The position numbers were made by a program, and so were the translations under genes. From the NCBI RefSeq assembly GCF_002295105.1, contig NZ_NSGH01000002.1:1-64000 (forward strand): a DNA stretch of 64,000 nucleotides. The letters run 5' to 3'. This DNA is from Salimicrobium humidisoli (GTDB taxonomy: Bacteria; Bacillota; Bacilli; Bacillales; Halobacillaceae). The notes under the pieces were generated by a model. That model was not told where the DNA came from and did no database searches. It worked only from the letters and a program-made list of their open reading frames with translations. Shown in pieces: positions 36,468 to 45,627 of this stretch. The first letter of the stretch is position 1. Each line of letters starts with the position of its first letter.

Positions 36468-37172
36468 ATGAAGAAAAAGATTTTGATAGTGGACGATGAA
36501 GAATCGATCGTCACCCTTCTCAAATACAACATAGAACAGGCCGGATATGAAACGGAAGTGGCGTACAACGGAGCTGAAGCGCTTGAAAAAGCTGCAGCCC
36601 AGACGTTCGATCTTATTGTACTTGATCTGATGTTACCCGAAGTGGAAGGGGTTGAAGTATGCAAGCGATTGAGGCAGCGACGTATCGAAACGCCGATTCT
36701 GATGCTGACGGCAAAAGATGAAGAGTTCGATAAAGTGTTTGGTCTGGAAATCGGAGCAGACGATTATATGACGAAACCTTTCAGCCCGAGAGAAGTGACA
36801 GCAAGAATCAAAGCCATTTTAAGACGTGTCGATAAAAAAGAGAGCAGTGGAAAAGAGGAGCTGCTTACAGTCAAAGATCTTGAAATTTATCCTGCTCAGT
36901 ACGAGGCTGCTATCAAAGGGGAATGGCTGACCCTCACTCCGAAAGAGTTCGAACTGCTGTTGTATCTGGCCAGGAATCTCGGCCGGGTCCTGTCAAGAAA
37001 TCAGTTGCTTCAGTACGTGTGGAATTATGACTTTGCCGGAGATACGAGAATCGTCGATGTACATGTAAGTCACTTGCGCGAAAAGATCGAACCGGTAACA
37101 AAAAAGCCCGCCTACATCAAAACGGTGCGCGGACTGGGATACAAAATGGAGGATCCTTCCAAATATGAATAA
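36468..37172 (+). CDS. phoP: Phosphate response regulator PhoP
   Basis: 234 residues. Receiver domain (1-120) with ILIVDDEES, the phospho-acceptor Asp in LIVLDLMLP (about residue 53) and the TKPFSPRE lysine. OmpR-type winged helix follows (about 135-230; ETLT-like LTPKEFELL and RIVDVHVSHLREKIE). Controls phosphate-starvation genes as a partner of PhoR. Its last 8 bases overlap phoR, implying coupled translation. Place after mdh matches B. subtilis. Confidence 0.94.
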   Translation: MKKKILIVDDEESIVTLLKYNIEQAGYETEVAYNGAEALEKAAAQTFDLIVLDLMLPEVEGVEVCKRLRQRRIETPILMLTAKDEEFDKVFGLEIGADDYMTKPFSPREVTARIKAILRRVDKKESSGKEELLTVKDLEIYPAQYEAAIKGEWLTLTPKEFELLLYLARNLGRVLSRNQLLQYVWNYDFAGDTRIVDVHVSHLREKIEPVTKKPAYIKTVRGLGYKMEDPSKYE

Positions 37173-38622
37173 TAATGGACGAATATTACTTGTTTATGCT
37201 CTTATCATTCTAATACTTATGCTTTCTTTCGGACTCGTCCTTGCCCAATACGCTCAGCAGTCTATCATAGAGGTAGTCGGCGAGAACGGAATGGAACGAG
37301 CGGAGGAAGCGTCCAGAAATATATGGTTTATGACGTTCATAATGATTTCCGTGATTGCTATGGCACTGATAACTATGTGTTATCAGATATTCATCAAATA
37401 CGTCGATCCTATGCGTAAAGCCACAGACACTGCCGAAGAGCTCTCCCGTGGGAACTACAGGGCCCGGGCGGCATCGGGGGTGTTCGGAGACGCCGGAAGA
37501 CTCGGATCGGTCATTAACGAGCTGGGCAAACATCTGAAAGAACTGACAAGCGTTCAGGGAATGCAGGAGACGCGCTTAAGGGCTGTCATTAATCATATGA
37601 GCAGCGGACTCGTTCTTATCGATGAAAAAGGTTATATTCAGCTGGTCAATGAATCTTTCATCCGTACTTTCAAAGAAGACAAAGCTTATTATCTTGATCA
37701 CCTCTATCATGAAGTGGTTCCCCACGAGGAAGTTCAGAGTGTAGTGGAAAACGTTTATATGTTCGAAGGTCCGGACAGTCAGATGCTAACGATGCAGCGG
37801 GGACTCGAGAGAAAATTTATACAGGTGAATGGTGCGCCTATTTTCAAAGAGAATAAACGGTGGCAGGGGGTCGTACTCGTATTTCATGACATTACGGAAC
37901 TGAAGAGGCTCGAGCAGATGCGAAAAGATTTCGTTGCGAATGTCTCCCATGAACTCAAAACTCCGATAACATCGATAAAAGGCTTTGCGGAGACCCTTCT
38001 GGAAGGAGCTGCGGAAGATAAAGAAAAGAATGAACAGTTTTTGGGAATTATGCTGAAAGAAAGCACGAGACTGGAAACGCTCATTCACGATCTGCTCGAA
38101 TTAACGAAAATAGAACGCGAAGATTTTCAACTGACCCTTCAGCAGGTGAACATAACCGACTTGGTGACGGAGACGAAGAAACTCGTACAGACTCAGGCAG
38201 ACAGGAAGGGTATTCGTATTTCGGAACATCTTGATACAGATGCTGTCTGTGAAGGGGACTCTACCAGGATAAGGCAGGTACTGATCAATGTATTATCGAA
38301 TGCGATTACTTACACGCCGGACCGGGGCGAAATTAACGTGAGGCTGCACAATGAAAAAGACCGTGTCACTGTTTCCGTTTCCGACTCGGGGATAGGGATT
38401 CCTCCGGAAGAAATCCCGCGACTGTTCGAACGTTTTTACCGGGTGGACCGGGCCAGGAGCAGGAACTCGGGCGGAACCGGTCTTGGCCTTGCCATCGTTA
38501 AGCACATTATGGAGGCGCACCGGGGAGAAGTTTACGTACAAAGCGTGCCGGGAGAAGGCTCCGAGTTTACCCTCGTTTTTCACAAAGGCACTGGAGAAGA
38601 AATCCTTCCGGCCGAAGAGTAG
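37165..38622 (+). CDS. phoR: Phosphate sensor kinase PhoR, short-sensor form
   Basis: 485 residues, about 90 shorter than B. subtilis PhoR (579). Helices at 7-28 and 53-73 flank an outside loop of only about 24 residues, so the extracytoplasmic sensor domain is missing. Then HAMP (74-128), PAS (about 135-245), HisKA with the phosphorylated His262 (VSHELKTPITSIKGF), and HATPase with N-, G1- and G2-type boxes (NVLSNAITYTP, DSGIGIP, GGTGLGLAI). Signal must come from the membrane, from within the cell via PAS, or from a partner protein. Confidence 0.93.
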   Translation: MNNNGRILLVYALIILILMLSFGLVLAQYAQQSIIEVVGENGMERAEEASRNIWFMTFIMISVIAMALITMCYQIFIKYVDPMRKATDTAEELSRGNYRARAASGVFGDAGRLGSVINELGKHLKELTSVQGMQETRLRAVINHMSSGLVLIDEKGYIQLVNESFIRTFKEDKAYYLDHLYHEVVPHEEVQSVVENVYMFEGPDSQMLTMQRGLERKFIQVNGAPIFKENKRWQGVVLVFHDITELKRLEQMRKDFVANVSHELKTPITSIKGFAETLLEGAAEDKEKNEQFLGIMLKESTRLETLIHDLLELTKIEREDFQLTLQQVNITDLVTETKKLVQTQADRKGIRISEHLDTDAVCEGDSTRIRQVLINVLSNAITYTPDRGEINVRLHNEKDRVTVSVSDSGIGIPPEEIPRLFERFYRVDRARSRNSGGTGLGLAIVKHIMEAHRGEVYVQSVPGEGSEFTLVFHKGTGEEILPAEE

Positions 38623-38644
38623 TCCTTAAAAAAATAATACTGTG

Positions 38645-38673
38645 GACAGAAGCGGGTTGCTTCTGTCTTTTTT
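38645..38673 (+). terminator. Terminator of phoPR
   Basis: GACAGAAGC / GCTTCTGTC with a 5-base loop and six T. Confidence 0.92.
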
Positions 38674-38729
38674 ATCTTGAAGTCGGGACGTGGTAAAATG
38701 AATGTAGAAAAAAAGGTAGGAGTGACGTT

Positions 38730-41360
38730 ATGGGAAATAAACTGGTTCTGATCGATGGTAACAGTATCGCTTATCGGGCGTTTTTCGCTTTACCCCTGTT
38801 AAATAATGACAAAGGCGTGTACACGAATGCGGTTTACGGTTTTACGACTATGCTGCTCAAAATTCTTGAGGAGGAGTCCCCCGATCACATGTTGGTAGCA
38901 TTTGACGCCGGGAAAACGACGTTTCGGCATAAAACTTACGAAGAATACAAAGGGGGCAGACAGAAGACGCCTCCTGAGCTTTCGGAACAGTTCCCTGTAC
39001 TGCAGGAGCTTCTTGATTCTTTCGGTATAAGACATTACCAGCTTCCCCAGTACGAAGCGGATGACATTATCGGTACGCTTGCAAGAGAAGCGGAGAACCG
39101 CGGGGACGAAGTGACAGTCATCTCGGGAGATAAAGATCTGCTGCAGCTCGTGTCCGGAAATGTAACTGTCCGTCTTACGAAAAAAGGGATCACAAATGTA
39201 GAGACATATACACCCGGATTCCTTAAAGAGAAAATGGAGATAGATCCCGAGCAGGTCATTCATCTGAAAGCTCTGATGGGAGACAGCTCCGACAATATTC
39301 CGGGCGTCCCGGGCGTCGGCGAAAAGACAGCCGTGAAGCTGCTGAAACAATTCGGTACTCTTGAGAATCTGTATGATAATCTCGGGGAAGTAAGCGGAAA
39401 GAAACTGAAAGAAAAACTTGAGACGAACGAAAATGAAGCTTATATGAGTAAAAAGCTTGTAACTATCGAACTGGAAGCTCCGTTGGAGATAGCCCTGACG
39501 GATACGGCTTACGCGGGCTATGAACCATCTGCTGTCCGGAAGCAGTTCCAGGATCTCGGATTTGAATCCCTCATTAATCGTATCGGAAGTGATGAGGAAG
39601 AAAGCAAAGCGGAGATGATTTCCGTAGAGGTAGAAAAAGAAAGACCGCTGACTGAAGATATTCTTCTGGATGAAACAGCGCTTATTGTCGAAATTCTTGA
39701 AGATAATTACCATACTTCACCTGTGGAAGCGATCGTCCTTTCCAATGAGAAGGGTGTCTTCGCTTTTTCACCGGAACAGCTCATGGAGTCTGACACATTC
39801 AAATCGTGGGCCGCCGACAGTTCCAGGCATAAATGGGTATTTGACGCCAAACGTACGCTGGTTGCTTTTAAACGCTACGGTATTCCGGTAGAAGGCATTA
39901 CGTTCGATGTATTGCTGGCCTCCTACCTTGTGAACCCTGCCGTAAACAACCATGATATACCAGCCATCAGTCATCGCCTCGGAGAAACAGGCATCCCGAC
40001 GGACGAGGAGGTGTACGGCAAAGGGGCTAAGCGTAAAAGGCCGGAGGATGATGTGCTTTATGAACACGCCGGTCGTAAGGCTCTCATGTTGTACCGGTTG
40101 AAGTCCAACCTGGAAGAGCAGCTTAAACAGAATAAGCAGGAAGAACTGTTCCACAATTTAGAAATGCCTCTGGCTTTGATACTTGGGGAAATGGAATACA
40201 CAGGGGTGCGCGTCGATGTGGACCGGTTGAAAGAAATGGGAGATGAGCTTGAAAGAAGACTGGAAGAGATCAAAAAAAGGATTTATGAACATGCCGGAGA
40301 GGAGTTCAATATCAACTCTCCTAAACAGCTCGGCCCTGTTCTTTTCGAGAAATTAGGATTGCCACCGCTCAAGAAAACGAAAACGGGGTATTCGACGGCT
40401 GCAGATGTACTGGAGCAATTATCTTCCCAGCACGAAATCATCGATGAGATTCTTCTGTACCGGCAGCTGGGCAAACTTCAATCCACTTACATCGAAGGTT
40501 TGTTGAAGGTGGTGCACAAGGAGACCGGCAAAGTTCATACAAGGTTCAACCAGGCACTTACCCAGACAGGGAGATTGAGTTCCGCGGATCCGAACCTGCA
40601 GAATATCCCTATCCGGCTCGAAGAAGGAAGAAAAATCCGGCAGGCGTTCATTCCTTCCAGACAGGGGTGGGTCATGTTTGCCAGTGATTATTCACAAATC
40701 GAGCTGCGTGTTCTGGCACACATGTCCGGAGACGAAAAACTGATTCAATCGTTTAAAGAGGGAGAAGACGTACACACCAAAACGGCGAGTGAAGTGTTCG
40801 GCGTAGCACCGGAAGAAGTTGATTCGGATATGCGGAGAAAAGCGAAAGCCGTAAACTTCGGTATCGTTTACGGGATTAGTGACTACGGCCTTTCCCAGAG
40901 TCTCGGAGTAAGCCGGAAAGACGCTCAGATTTATATCGATGCATATTTCAAAAGTTACCCGAAAGTAAAAGAGTATATGGAGGATACGGTCCGGCAGGCC
41001 AGGGAAGAAGGGTACGTGGAGACCCTCATGAACAGACGCAGATACCTTCCCGACATGAACAGTCGTAACTTCAACCGCAGGAATGCCGCTGAAAGAACGG
41101 CTATGAATACGCCGATCCAGGGGACCGCTGCCGATATAATCAAAAAAGCGATGATCGATATGGCAGCCCGTCTTAAGGAAGAGAAACTTGAAGCTACTAT
41201 GCTTATGCAGGTGCATGACGAACTGATTCTTGAGGTGCCTGAGCAGGAAGTGGAGAAGGTTACGGAAGCAGTCAGAGAAGTGATGGAAGGAACGGTGGAA
41301 CTTACGGTTCCTCTCGAAGTGGACCATTCATACGGCAAGACCTGGTTCGACGCAAAATAG
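38730..41360 (+). CDS. polA: DNA polymerase I
   Basis: 876 residues. N-terminal 5'-3' exonuclease (1-290; LIDGNSIAYRAFFALP, DDIIGTLA, GDSSDNIPGVPGVG), a central 3'-5' exonuclease fold whose catalytic acidic residues are not evident, as in other Bacillus enzymes, and an intact polymerase domain (about 470-876) with SDYSQIELRVLAH, RRKAKAVNFGIVYG and QVHDELILEVP. Removes primers and fills repair gaps. First gene of a repair and cofactor unit with mutM and coaE. Confidence 0.97.
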   Translation: MGNKLVLIDGNSIAYRAFFALPLLNNDKGVYTNAVYGFTTMLLKILEEESPDHMLVAFDAGKTTFRHKTYEEYKGGRQKTPPELSEQFPVLQELLDSFGIRHYQLPQYEADDIIGTLAREAENRGDEVTVISGDKDLLQLVSGNVTVRLTKKGITNVETYTPGFLKEKMEIDPEQVIHLKALMGDSSDNIPGVPGVGEKTAVKLLKQFGTLENLYDNLGEVSGKKLKEKLETNENEAYMSKKLVTIELEAPLEIALTDTAYAGYEPSAVRKQFQDLGFESLINRIGSDEEESKAEMISVEVEKERPLTEDILLDETALIVEILEDNYHTSPVEAIVLSNEKGVFAFSPEQLMESDTFKSWAADSSRHKWVFDAKRTLVAFKRYGIPVEGITFDVLLASYLVNPAVNNHDIPAISHRLGETGIPTDEEVYGKGAKRKRPEDDVLYEHAGRKALMLYRLKSNLEEQLKQNKQEELFHNLEMPLALILGEMEYTGVRVDVDRLKEMGDELERRLEEIKKRIYEHAGEEFNINSPKQLGPVLFEKLGLPPLKKTKTGYSTAADVLEQLSSQHEIIDEILLYRQLGKLQSTYIEGLLKVVHKETGKVHTRFNQALTQTGRLSSADPNLQNIPIRLEEGRKIRQAFIPSRQGWVMFASDYSQIELRVLAHMSGDEKLIQSFKEGEDVHTKTASEVFGVAPEEVDSDMRRKAKAVNFGIVYGISDYGLSQSLGVSRKDAQIYIDAYFKSYPKVKEYMEDTVRQAREEGYVETLMNRRRYLPDMNSRNFNRRNAAERTAMNTPIQGTAADIIKKAMIDMAARLKEEKLEATMLMQVHDELILEVPEQEVEKVTEAVREVMEGTVELTVPLEVDHSYGKTWFDAK

Positions 41361-41383
41361 AAAGTGATGAAGGAGGGGGAAAA

Positions 41384-42208
41384 ATGCCGGAACTGCCTGA
41401 AGTTGATGCAGTGAAACAGTCTTTGCTGAAACAGATTACGGGGAAACGGATCAGTCGGGTGGAAGTTTTCTGGCCCTCTATAGTAAAAGTACCTGAAGAC
41501 AGAAAACAATTTGAAGAAATGCTCCAGGGACAGGAACTGCAAAGTGTGGACAGAAAGGGGAAATTTCTAATTCTTCATCTCGACGACTATTCGCTTGTTT
41601 CTCACTTGCGAATGGAGGGCAAGTATTTCATAAGAAACGGGGAAGAACCGAAAGACAAGCATACTCACATCATTTTCACATTCGAGGACGGATCGAGTCT
41701 TCACTATAATGATGTAAGGAAATTTGGAACGATGCATCTGTTTGATAAAGGGGAAGAATATAATAACAAACCTCTTAATACGCTGGGGCCGGACCCAATC
41801 GAGGGACGGTTCACTACGGAGTATATGTATGAACAGCTTCAAAGAACGACCAGAAGAATCAAAACAATACTACTTGATCAGAGTGTAGTGGCGGGATTCG
41901 GGAACATCTATGTGGACGAAACACTTTTCAGAGCAGGTGTCCATCCGGAGCGGCTTGGAAGTTCTCTTGACAGGGAAACAGTGAAAAGAATCGTGGAGGA
42001 AGGAGAAAAAGTTATCCGGGAAGCGATGGAAGCCGGCGGCTCCACTATCCGCTCCTACAGCAGAAGTGACGGGAGCCGGGGAGAGTATCAGACCAAGTTG
42101 TTCGTGTACGGAAAAGAAGGAGAACCCTGTCCCGCCTGCCGGAGACCGATTACGAAAACAAAGGTAGGCGGACGCGGAACACACGTATGCTATTATTGTC
42201 AGGAATGA
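41384..42208 (+). CDS. mutM: Formamidopyrimidine-DNA glycosylase
   Basis: 274 residues. Begins MPELPEVD, with Pro2 (nucleophile after Met removal) and Glu3 in place. The helix-two-turn-helix region (GFGNIYVDETLFRAGVHP) and C-terminal zinc finger (CPAC and CYYC) are intact. Removes 8-oxoguanine and ring-opened purines. GGAGGGGGA precedes the ATG, 23 bp after polA. The ytaF sporulation gene that follows mutM in B. subtilis is absent; a GC-rich hairpin near 42256-42288 occupies the gap. Confidence 0.96.
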   Translation: MPELPEVDAVKQSLLKQITGKRISRVEVFWPSIVKVPEDRKQFEEMLQGQELQSVDRKGKFLILHLDDYSLVSHLRMEGKYFIRNGEEPKDKHTHIIFTFEDGSSLHYNDVRKFGTMHLFDKGEEYNNKPLNTLGPDPIEGRFTTEYMYEQLQRTTRRIKTILLDQSVVAGFGNIYVDETLFRAGVHPERLGSSLDRETVKRIVEEGEKVIREAMEAGGSTIRSYSRSDGSRGEYQTKLFVYGKEGEPCPACRRPITKTKVGGRGTHVCYYCQE

Positions 42209-42309
42209 AAAATTATGAGTATGTCATGAAACAGCTGAAGAATAAAAGAAGACCTGTTTCCCGGTCCGGCGCTCCCCGGGCCGGAAACCGGTACGCAGGA
42301 GGATCTTAA

Positions 42310-42924
42310 ATGACTGTTGTGATAGGACTTACAGGAAGTATCGCCACCGGAAAAAGCACGGTTTCGCGTATGTTTGCAGAGTGGGATATACCTGTGATTG
42401 ATGCGGACAAGCTTTCCAGGGAAGTGGTGGAACCAGGCGAAGCGGCTTATGAAAAAATTGTTGACTTTTTTGGTGATGAAGTATTGTTACATACTGGTGA
42501 AATAGACAGACCGGCTCTTGGGAAGATTATTTTCGGTGATGAAGAAAAGAGAAAGCGGCTGAATGCTATTGTACATCCCGAAGTGCGCAAAAGAATGATA
42601 GAAAAAAGGGAGTATTACAAGGAACGAGGGGAAAACGCGGTTGTACTGGACATACCTCTTCTGTATGAAAGCGGATTGACGGACTACGTCAACAGAACGA
42701 TGGTGGTGTTCGTCGATGAGGAGATACAGCTGCAGAGACTTATGGACAGGGATGGTTCTGCAAGGGAAGACGCGAATGAAAGGATAGCTTCACAAATAAG
42801 TATTAAAGAAAAAGCGCGTATGGCAGATGCAGTGATTGATAACAATGGGAGTGTGGAAGAAACGAAGATCCAGGTAAGAAAACAGCTGGAAGAATGGGGG
42901 GTCCTGAAAAATCCTGAAAAATAA
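42310..42924 (+). CDS. coaE: Dephospho-CoA kinase
   Basis: 204 residues. Last step of coenzyme A synthesis. P-loop GLTGSIATGKST at the N-terminus, DADKLSRE, and DIPLLYESG are visible. AGGAGGATC precedes the ATG. The stop codon lies in the loop of the terminator that follows. CoA supply links it loosely to the acc and citZ genes of the window. Confidence 0.95.
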   Translation: MTVVIGLTGSIATGKSTVSRMFAEWDIPVIDADKLSREVVEPGEAAYEKIVDFFGDEVLLHTGEIDRPALGKIIFGDEEKRKRLNAIVHPEVRKRMIEKREYYKERGENAVVLDIPLLYESGLTDYVNRTMVVFVDEEIQLQRLMDRDGSAREDANERIASQISIKEKARMADAVIDNNGSVEETKIQVRKQLEEWGVLKNPEK

Positions 42925-42935
42925 CAGGATTTTTA
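42906..42935 (+). terminator. Terminator of coaE
   Basis: AAAATCCTG pairs with CAGGATTTT around a 9-base loop that contains the coaE stop; T-rich tail. Confidence 0.82.
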
Positions 42936-42944
42936 ATTATCCAC

Positions 42945-42973
42945 TAACAAAAACGATTACAATATGATATACT
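42945..42973 (+). promoter_or_regulatory. gapB promoter with overlapping CcpN box
   Basis: TAACAA (42945-42950), 17 bp, TATACT (42968-42973). TATGATATACT (42963-42973) matches the CcpN consensus TRTGHYATAYW at all 11 positions and covers the -10. In B. subtilis CcpN represses gapB on glucose from such a site. Confidence 0.75.
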
Positions 42974-43009
42974 ATTTTTAAATTATGATGACACAATGGA
43001 GGGGTACTT

Positions 43010-44044
43010 ATGGGTAAAGCAAAAGTAGCAATCAACGGTCTTGGAAGAATCGGGCGGATGGTCCTCAGACAGTTGATTGACGATGATACAGTGGAATTGG
43101 CAGCTGTAAATGCCAGCTATCCACCGGAAACGCTGGCTCATATGATTAAATATGACAGCGTACACGGGAAACTGAATGCTGACATCGATCACACGGAAGA
43201 GGCACTGTACATCAACAATCATAAGATAGCTCTTTGCCAGGAACGGGACCCTGCTCAGTTACCGTGGGGACAAATGGGCATTGATGTAGTTATAGAAGCC
43301 ACCGGTAAGTTCAGAGAAAGAGATGCTGCTGCGAAACATTTAAGTGCCGGTGCTGAAAAAGTCATTATTACAGCTCCCGGGAAACAGGCTGACGCTACGA
43401 TTGTAATGGGTGTCAACAATGAAGCGTACGACCATCACAATCATCACGTAATTTCCAATGCTTCCTGCACGACAAACTGCCTTGCTCCGGTAGTGAAAAT
43501 TCTCGAAGATGAGTTCGGCATCGTTGACGGTCTTATGACTACCGTGCACTCGTTCACCAACGACCAGCAGAATCTGGACAATCCGCATAAAGATTTACGG
43601 CGTGCCCGGGGGTGCACCCAGTCGATCATCCCTACTTCCACCGGGGCAGCCAGAGCTATCTCGGAAGTTGTGCCCGAACTTGAAGGGAAACTTAACGGTA
43701 TGGCTTTACGCGTGCCGACGCCTAACGTTTCTCTTATCGATCTCGTGGTCGATCTGAAAGAAGATGTCACTAAGGAAGATGTAAATGAAACATTCAAAAG
43801 AGCGAGTGAAGACGGAATGAAAAATATTCTGTCCTATTCCGATGAGCCCCTCGTTTCGATCGACTATACCTCTTCACCTTACTCTTCCATCATCGATGGT
43901 CTGACTACACAGGTGGTAGGGGACAGAAAAGTGAAGGTGCTTGCCTGGTACGACAACGAGTGGGGGTACTCCGCACGCACTGTCGATTTGACGAAAATGG
44001 TAGCAGAACAACTGATGAGCGAAAAAAAACAAAAAGTGTCGTGA
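43010..44044 (+). CDS. gapB: Glyceraldehyde-3-phosphate dehydrogenase, gluconeogenic (GapB)
   Basis: 344 residues. NAD(P) fold [14 protein letters not shown], catalytic [13 protein letters not shown] (Cys near 153), and WYDNEWGYS. The residue stretch after the second strand is AVNASYPPE rather than the INDLTD of glycolytic GapA, the pattern of NADP-using GapB. Place after coaE and before speD matches B. subtilis. The CcpN box upstream supports gluconeogenic control. GGAGGGG precedes the ATG. Confidence 0.95.
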   Translation: MGKAKVAINGLGRIGRMVLRQLIDDDTVELAAVNASYPPETLAHMIKYDSVHGKLNADIDHTEEALYINNHKIALCQERDPAQLPWGQMGIDVVIEATGKFRERDAAAKHLSAGAEKVIITAPGKQADATIVMGVNNEAYDHHNHHVISNASCTTNCLAPVVKILEDEFGIVDGLMTTVHSFTNDQQNLDNPHKDLRRARGCTQSIIPTSTGAARAISEVVPELEGKLNGMALRVPTPNVSLIDLVVDLKEDVTKEDVNETFKRASEDGMKNILSYSDEPLVSIDYTSSPYSSIIDGLTTQVVGDRKVKVLAWYDNEWGYSARTVDLTKMVAEQLMSEKKQKVS

Positions 44045-44077
44045 CCTCAAAGCTAATGCTTTGAGGTTTCCTTTTTT
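44045..44077 (+). terminator. Terminator of gapB
   Basis: Perfect 9-bp stem CCTCAAAGC / GCTTTGAGG with a TAAT loop, then a T-rich tail interrupted by CC. Confidence 0.9.
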
Positions 44078-44080
44078 TAC

Positions 44081-44204
44081 GGGGGGATGTTACGATTTCA
44101 AAAAGGCAGTGGACCTGCTGAGTTCACTCAGCCGGGGAGGCTGTAACGGGAATGTTCAGTTCGACCTGGACATGGTTACGTATGAAAGGGAGAAGAGGTC
44201 TGTC
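44081..44204 (+). promoter_or_regulatory. Folded leader upstream of speD
   Basis: Between the gapB terminator and the speD start lie stems that overlap: CTGAG / CTCAG (44118-44131), CAGCC / GGCTG (44129-44143), GCAG / CTGC (44106-44118), and an enclosing GTTAC / GTAAC (44089-44093, 44143-44147). The first two share bases 44129-44131, so they exclude each other. The frame of speD happens to be open through it. It may be a regulatory leader; it matches no riboswitch class I know. Confidence 0.4.
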
Positions 44205-44561
44205 ATGAATACATTGGGAAGACACATACTTGGGGACTTATGGAACTGTGATGTTTCCTGTCTCGAAGATATCGATTACGTTGAGAAATTGTTTGTAAGG
44301 GCAGCTTTGAAAGCCGGTGCTGAAGTAAGGGAAGTTGCGTTTCATAAATTTGCTCCACAGGGAGTGAGCGGAGTCGTGCTGATTTCTGAGTCGCATCTGA
44401 CTATTCACAGTTTCCCGGAACACGGGTATGCAAGTATAGATATTTATACGTGTGGGGACCACCTGCAGCCGGAGGAAGCTTTCCATACTATCGTCGAAGG
44501 ACTGAAGTGCCGTAAGTATGACATAAATGAAATTCGTCGGGGGGCCGTTTTTAATACCTGA
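44205..44561 (+). CDS. speD: S-adenosylmethionine decarboxylase proenzyme
   Basis: 118 residues from the ATG at 44205 (GGGAGAAGAGG upstream), which restores the family N-terminus ([13 protein letters not shown]). Self-cleaves before Ser63 in [14 protein letters not shown] to form the pyruvoyl cofactor; His68 and Cys83 of the active site are present. Product: decarboxylated SAM for aminopropyl transfer. No classic speE is in the window, but the membrane-fused synthase at 16.3 kb uses this type of substrate. Confidence 0.95.
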   Translation: MNTLGRHILGDLWNCDVSCLEDIDYVEKLFVRAALKAGAEVREVAFHKFAPQGVSGVVLISESHLTIHSFPEHGYASIDIYTCGDHLQPEEAFHTIVEGLKCRKYDINEIRRGAVFNT

Positions 44562-44641
44562 GCGTATAGTCAGTTTCCGTACGGAAGGAATCATGTTAAA
44601 ATGAGATATGTATAAAAACCCAGTGATGAGGAGAAGACTCA

Positions 44642-45016
44642 GTGAAAAATTTTATGTCAAAATATTTTTCCGATCACGCCGAGACGAGAGATCATCATCC
44701 GGATTCATCGTTACAGACGAAATACTATAAAGCGAATAAAGATGAAATTTTCAGTATTGTTGAAGAGATGTTCCAGCCGCCATCAATAATAAAAGGTTCT
44801 TCCAGAGAACGCGGCGAACTTACGGTGGAATACAGGGATGGAAGGAAAGCTTTTGTGGTTGTAACGATTATCATGGTCCGCCCATACAGGAGCGCAGTCG
44901 ATTTTTCGGTGACTACAGAATCAGCTCTTCCTTTTGATTTCGGATACAGTCATAACCTGGTGAGTCGGTTTTATGAAAAACTGGAAGATAAATTACCAGT
45001 GGTGGAAAAAACCTAG
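44642..45016 (+). CDS. Conserved small cytosolic protein, unknown function
   Basis: 124 residues, no membrane segments or signal. SDHAETRDHHPDSSLQTKYY near the N-terminus is a pattern I recall from a conserved Bacillaceae protein found between speD and nrdR. The rest alternates beta strands (GELTVEY, FVVVTIIMV, AVDFSVTTES), like a small SRPBCC- or DUF1499-type fold; this is a guess. GTG start with AGGAGAAG upstream. Confidence 0.75.
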   Translation: MKNFMSKYFSDHAETRDHHPDSSLQTKYYKANKDEIFSIVEEMFQPPSIIKGSSRERGELTVEYRDGRKAFVVVTIIMVRPYRSAVDFSVTTESALPFDFGYSHNLVSRFYEKLEDKLPVVEKT

Positions 45017-45048
45017 ATACATATACTTCTGAATAGTGGAGATGATGA

Positions 45049-45516
45049 ATGGTGATATGCCCGAACTGTGGTGACAAAAATACGAGAGTACTGGATTCCC
45101 GTCCCATAGAAGATGGGCATGCGATCAGAAGGCGCCGGGAATGTGATAATTGCGATTTTCGCTTTACTACGTTTGAACGTGTGGAAGAAGTGCCGCTGAT
45201 CGTAGTCAAGAAAGAGGGGACACGAGAGGAATTCAGCCGTGAGAAACTGATGAGAGGGTTGATACGGGCTTGCGAGAAGCGCCCGGTAGCTGTTGAAGAC
45301 CTGGAAGCAGTGACTCATGATATCGAAAAGGAACTCCGTAATCGCGGAGTGTCCGAAGTGAACAGTAAAGAAATCGGAGAGATGGTTATGAAGAACCTTT
45401 CCGAAATCGATGAAGTAGCATATGTCCGCTTTGCCTCTGTTTATCGTCAGTTCAAGGATATCAACGTTTTCATTGATGAATTGAAAGACCTGATTAAACA
45501 TGAAGAGAAAGAATGA
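45049..45516 (+). CDS. nrdR: Ribonucleotide reductase repressor NrdR
   Basis: 155 residues. Zinc ribbon at the N-terminus (CPNC, residues 4-7, and CDNC, about 31-34), RVLDSRP and RRRREC, then an ATP-cone (about 50-140). Senses the ATP/dATP balance and represses nrd genes. Matches B. subtilis ytcG and keeps its place before dnaB. Its stop lies inside the following terminator stem. Confidence 0.95.
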   Translation: MVICPNCGDKNTRVLDSRPIEDGHAIRRRRECDNCDFRFTTFERVEEVPLIVVKKEGTREEFSREKLMRGLIRACEKRPVAVEDLEAVTHDIEKELRNRGVSEVNSKEIGEMVMKNLSEIDEVAYVRFASVYRQFKDINVFIDELKDLIKHEEKE

Positions 45517-45539
45517 GCCGCATCAGGCTCATTCTTTTT
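45511..45539 (+). terminator. Terminator of nrdR
   Basis: GAATGAGCC / GGCTCATTC with a 6-base loop and five T. Confidence 0.92.
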
Positions 45540-45627
45540 CAGCAGGGGCAGCTTCACATGTGTAACTTCCGGAATATCAGACCACAGGTGAAATTTCAGT
45601 TTCCTCAGGTAGAAAGAAGTGAGCTCA

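Noticed and set aside
37165-38622. phoR as a truncated pseudogene
   Set aside because: Frame, ribosome coupling to phoP and all kinase boxes are intact; only the outside sensor region is short.
44061-44204. N-terminal extension of speD
   Set aside because: The frame is open but begins inside the gapB terminator; the ATG at 44205 has a ribosome site and gives the family N-terminus.
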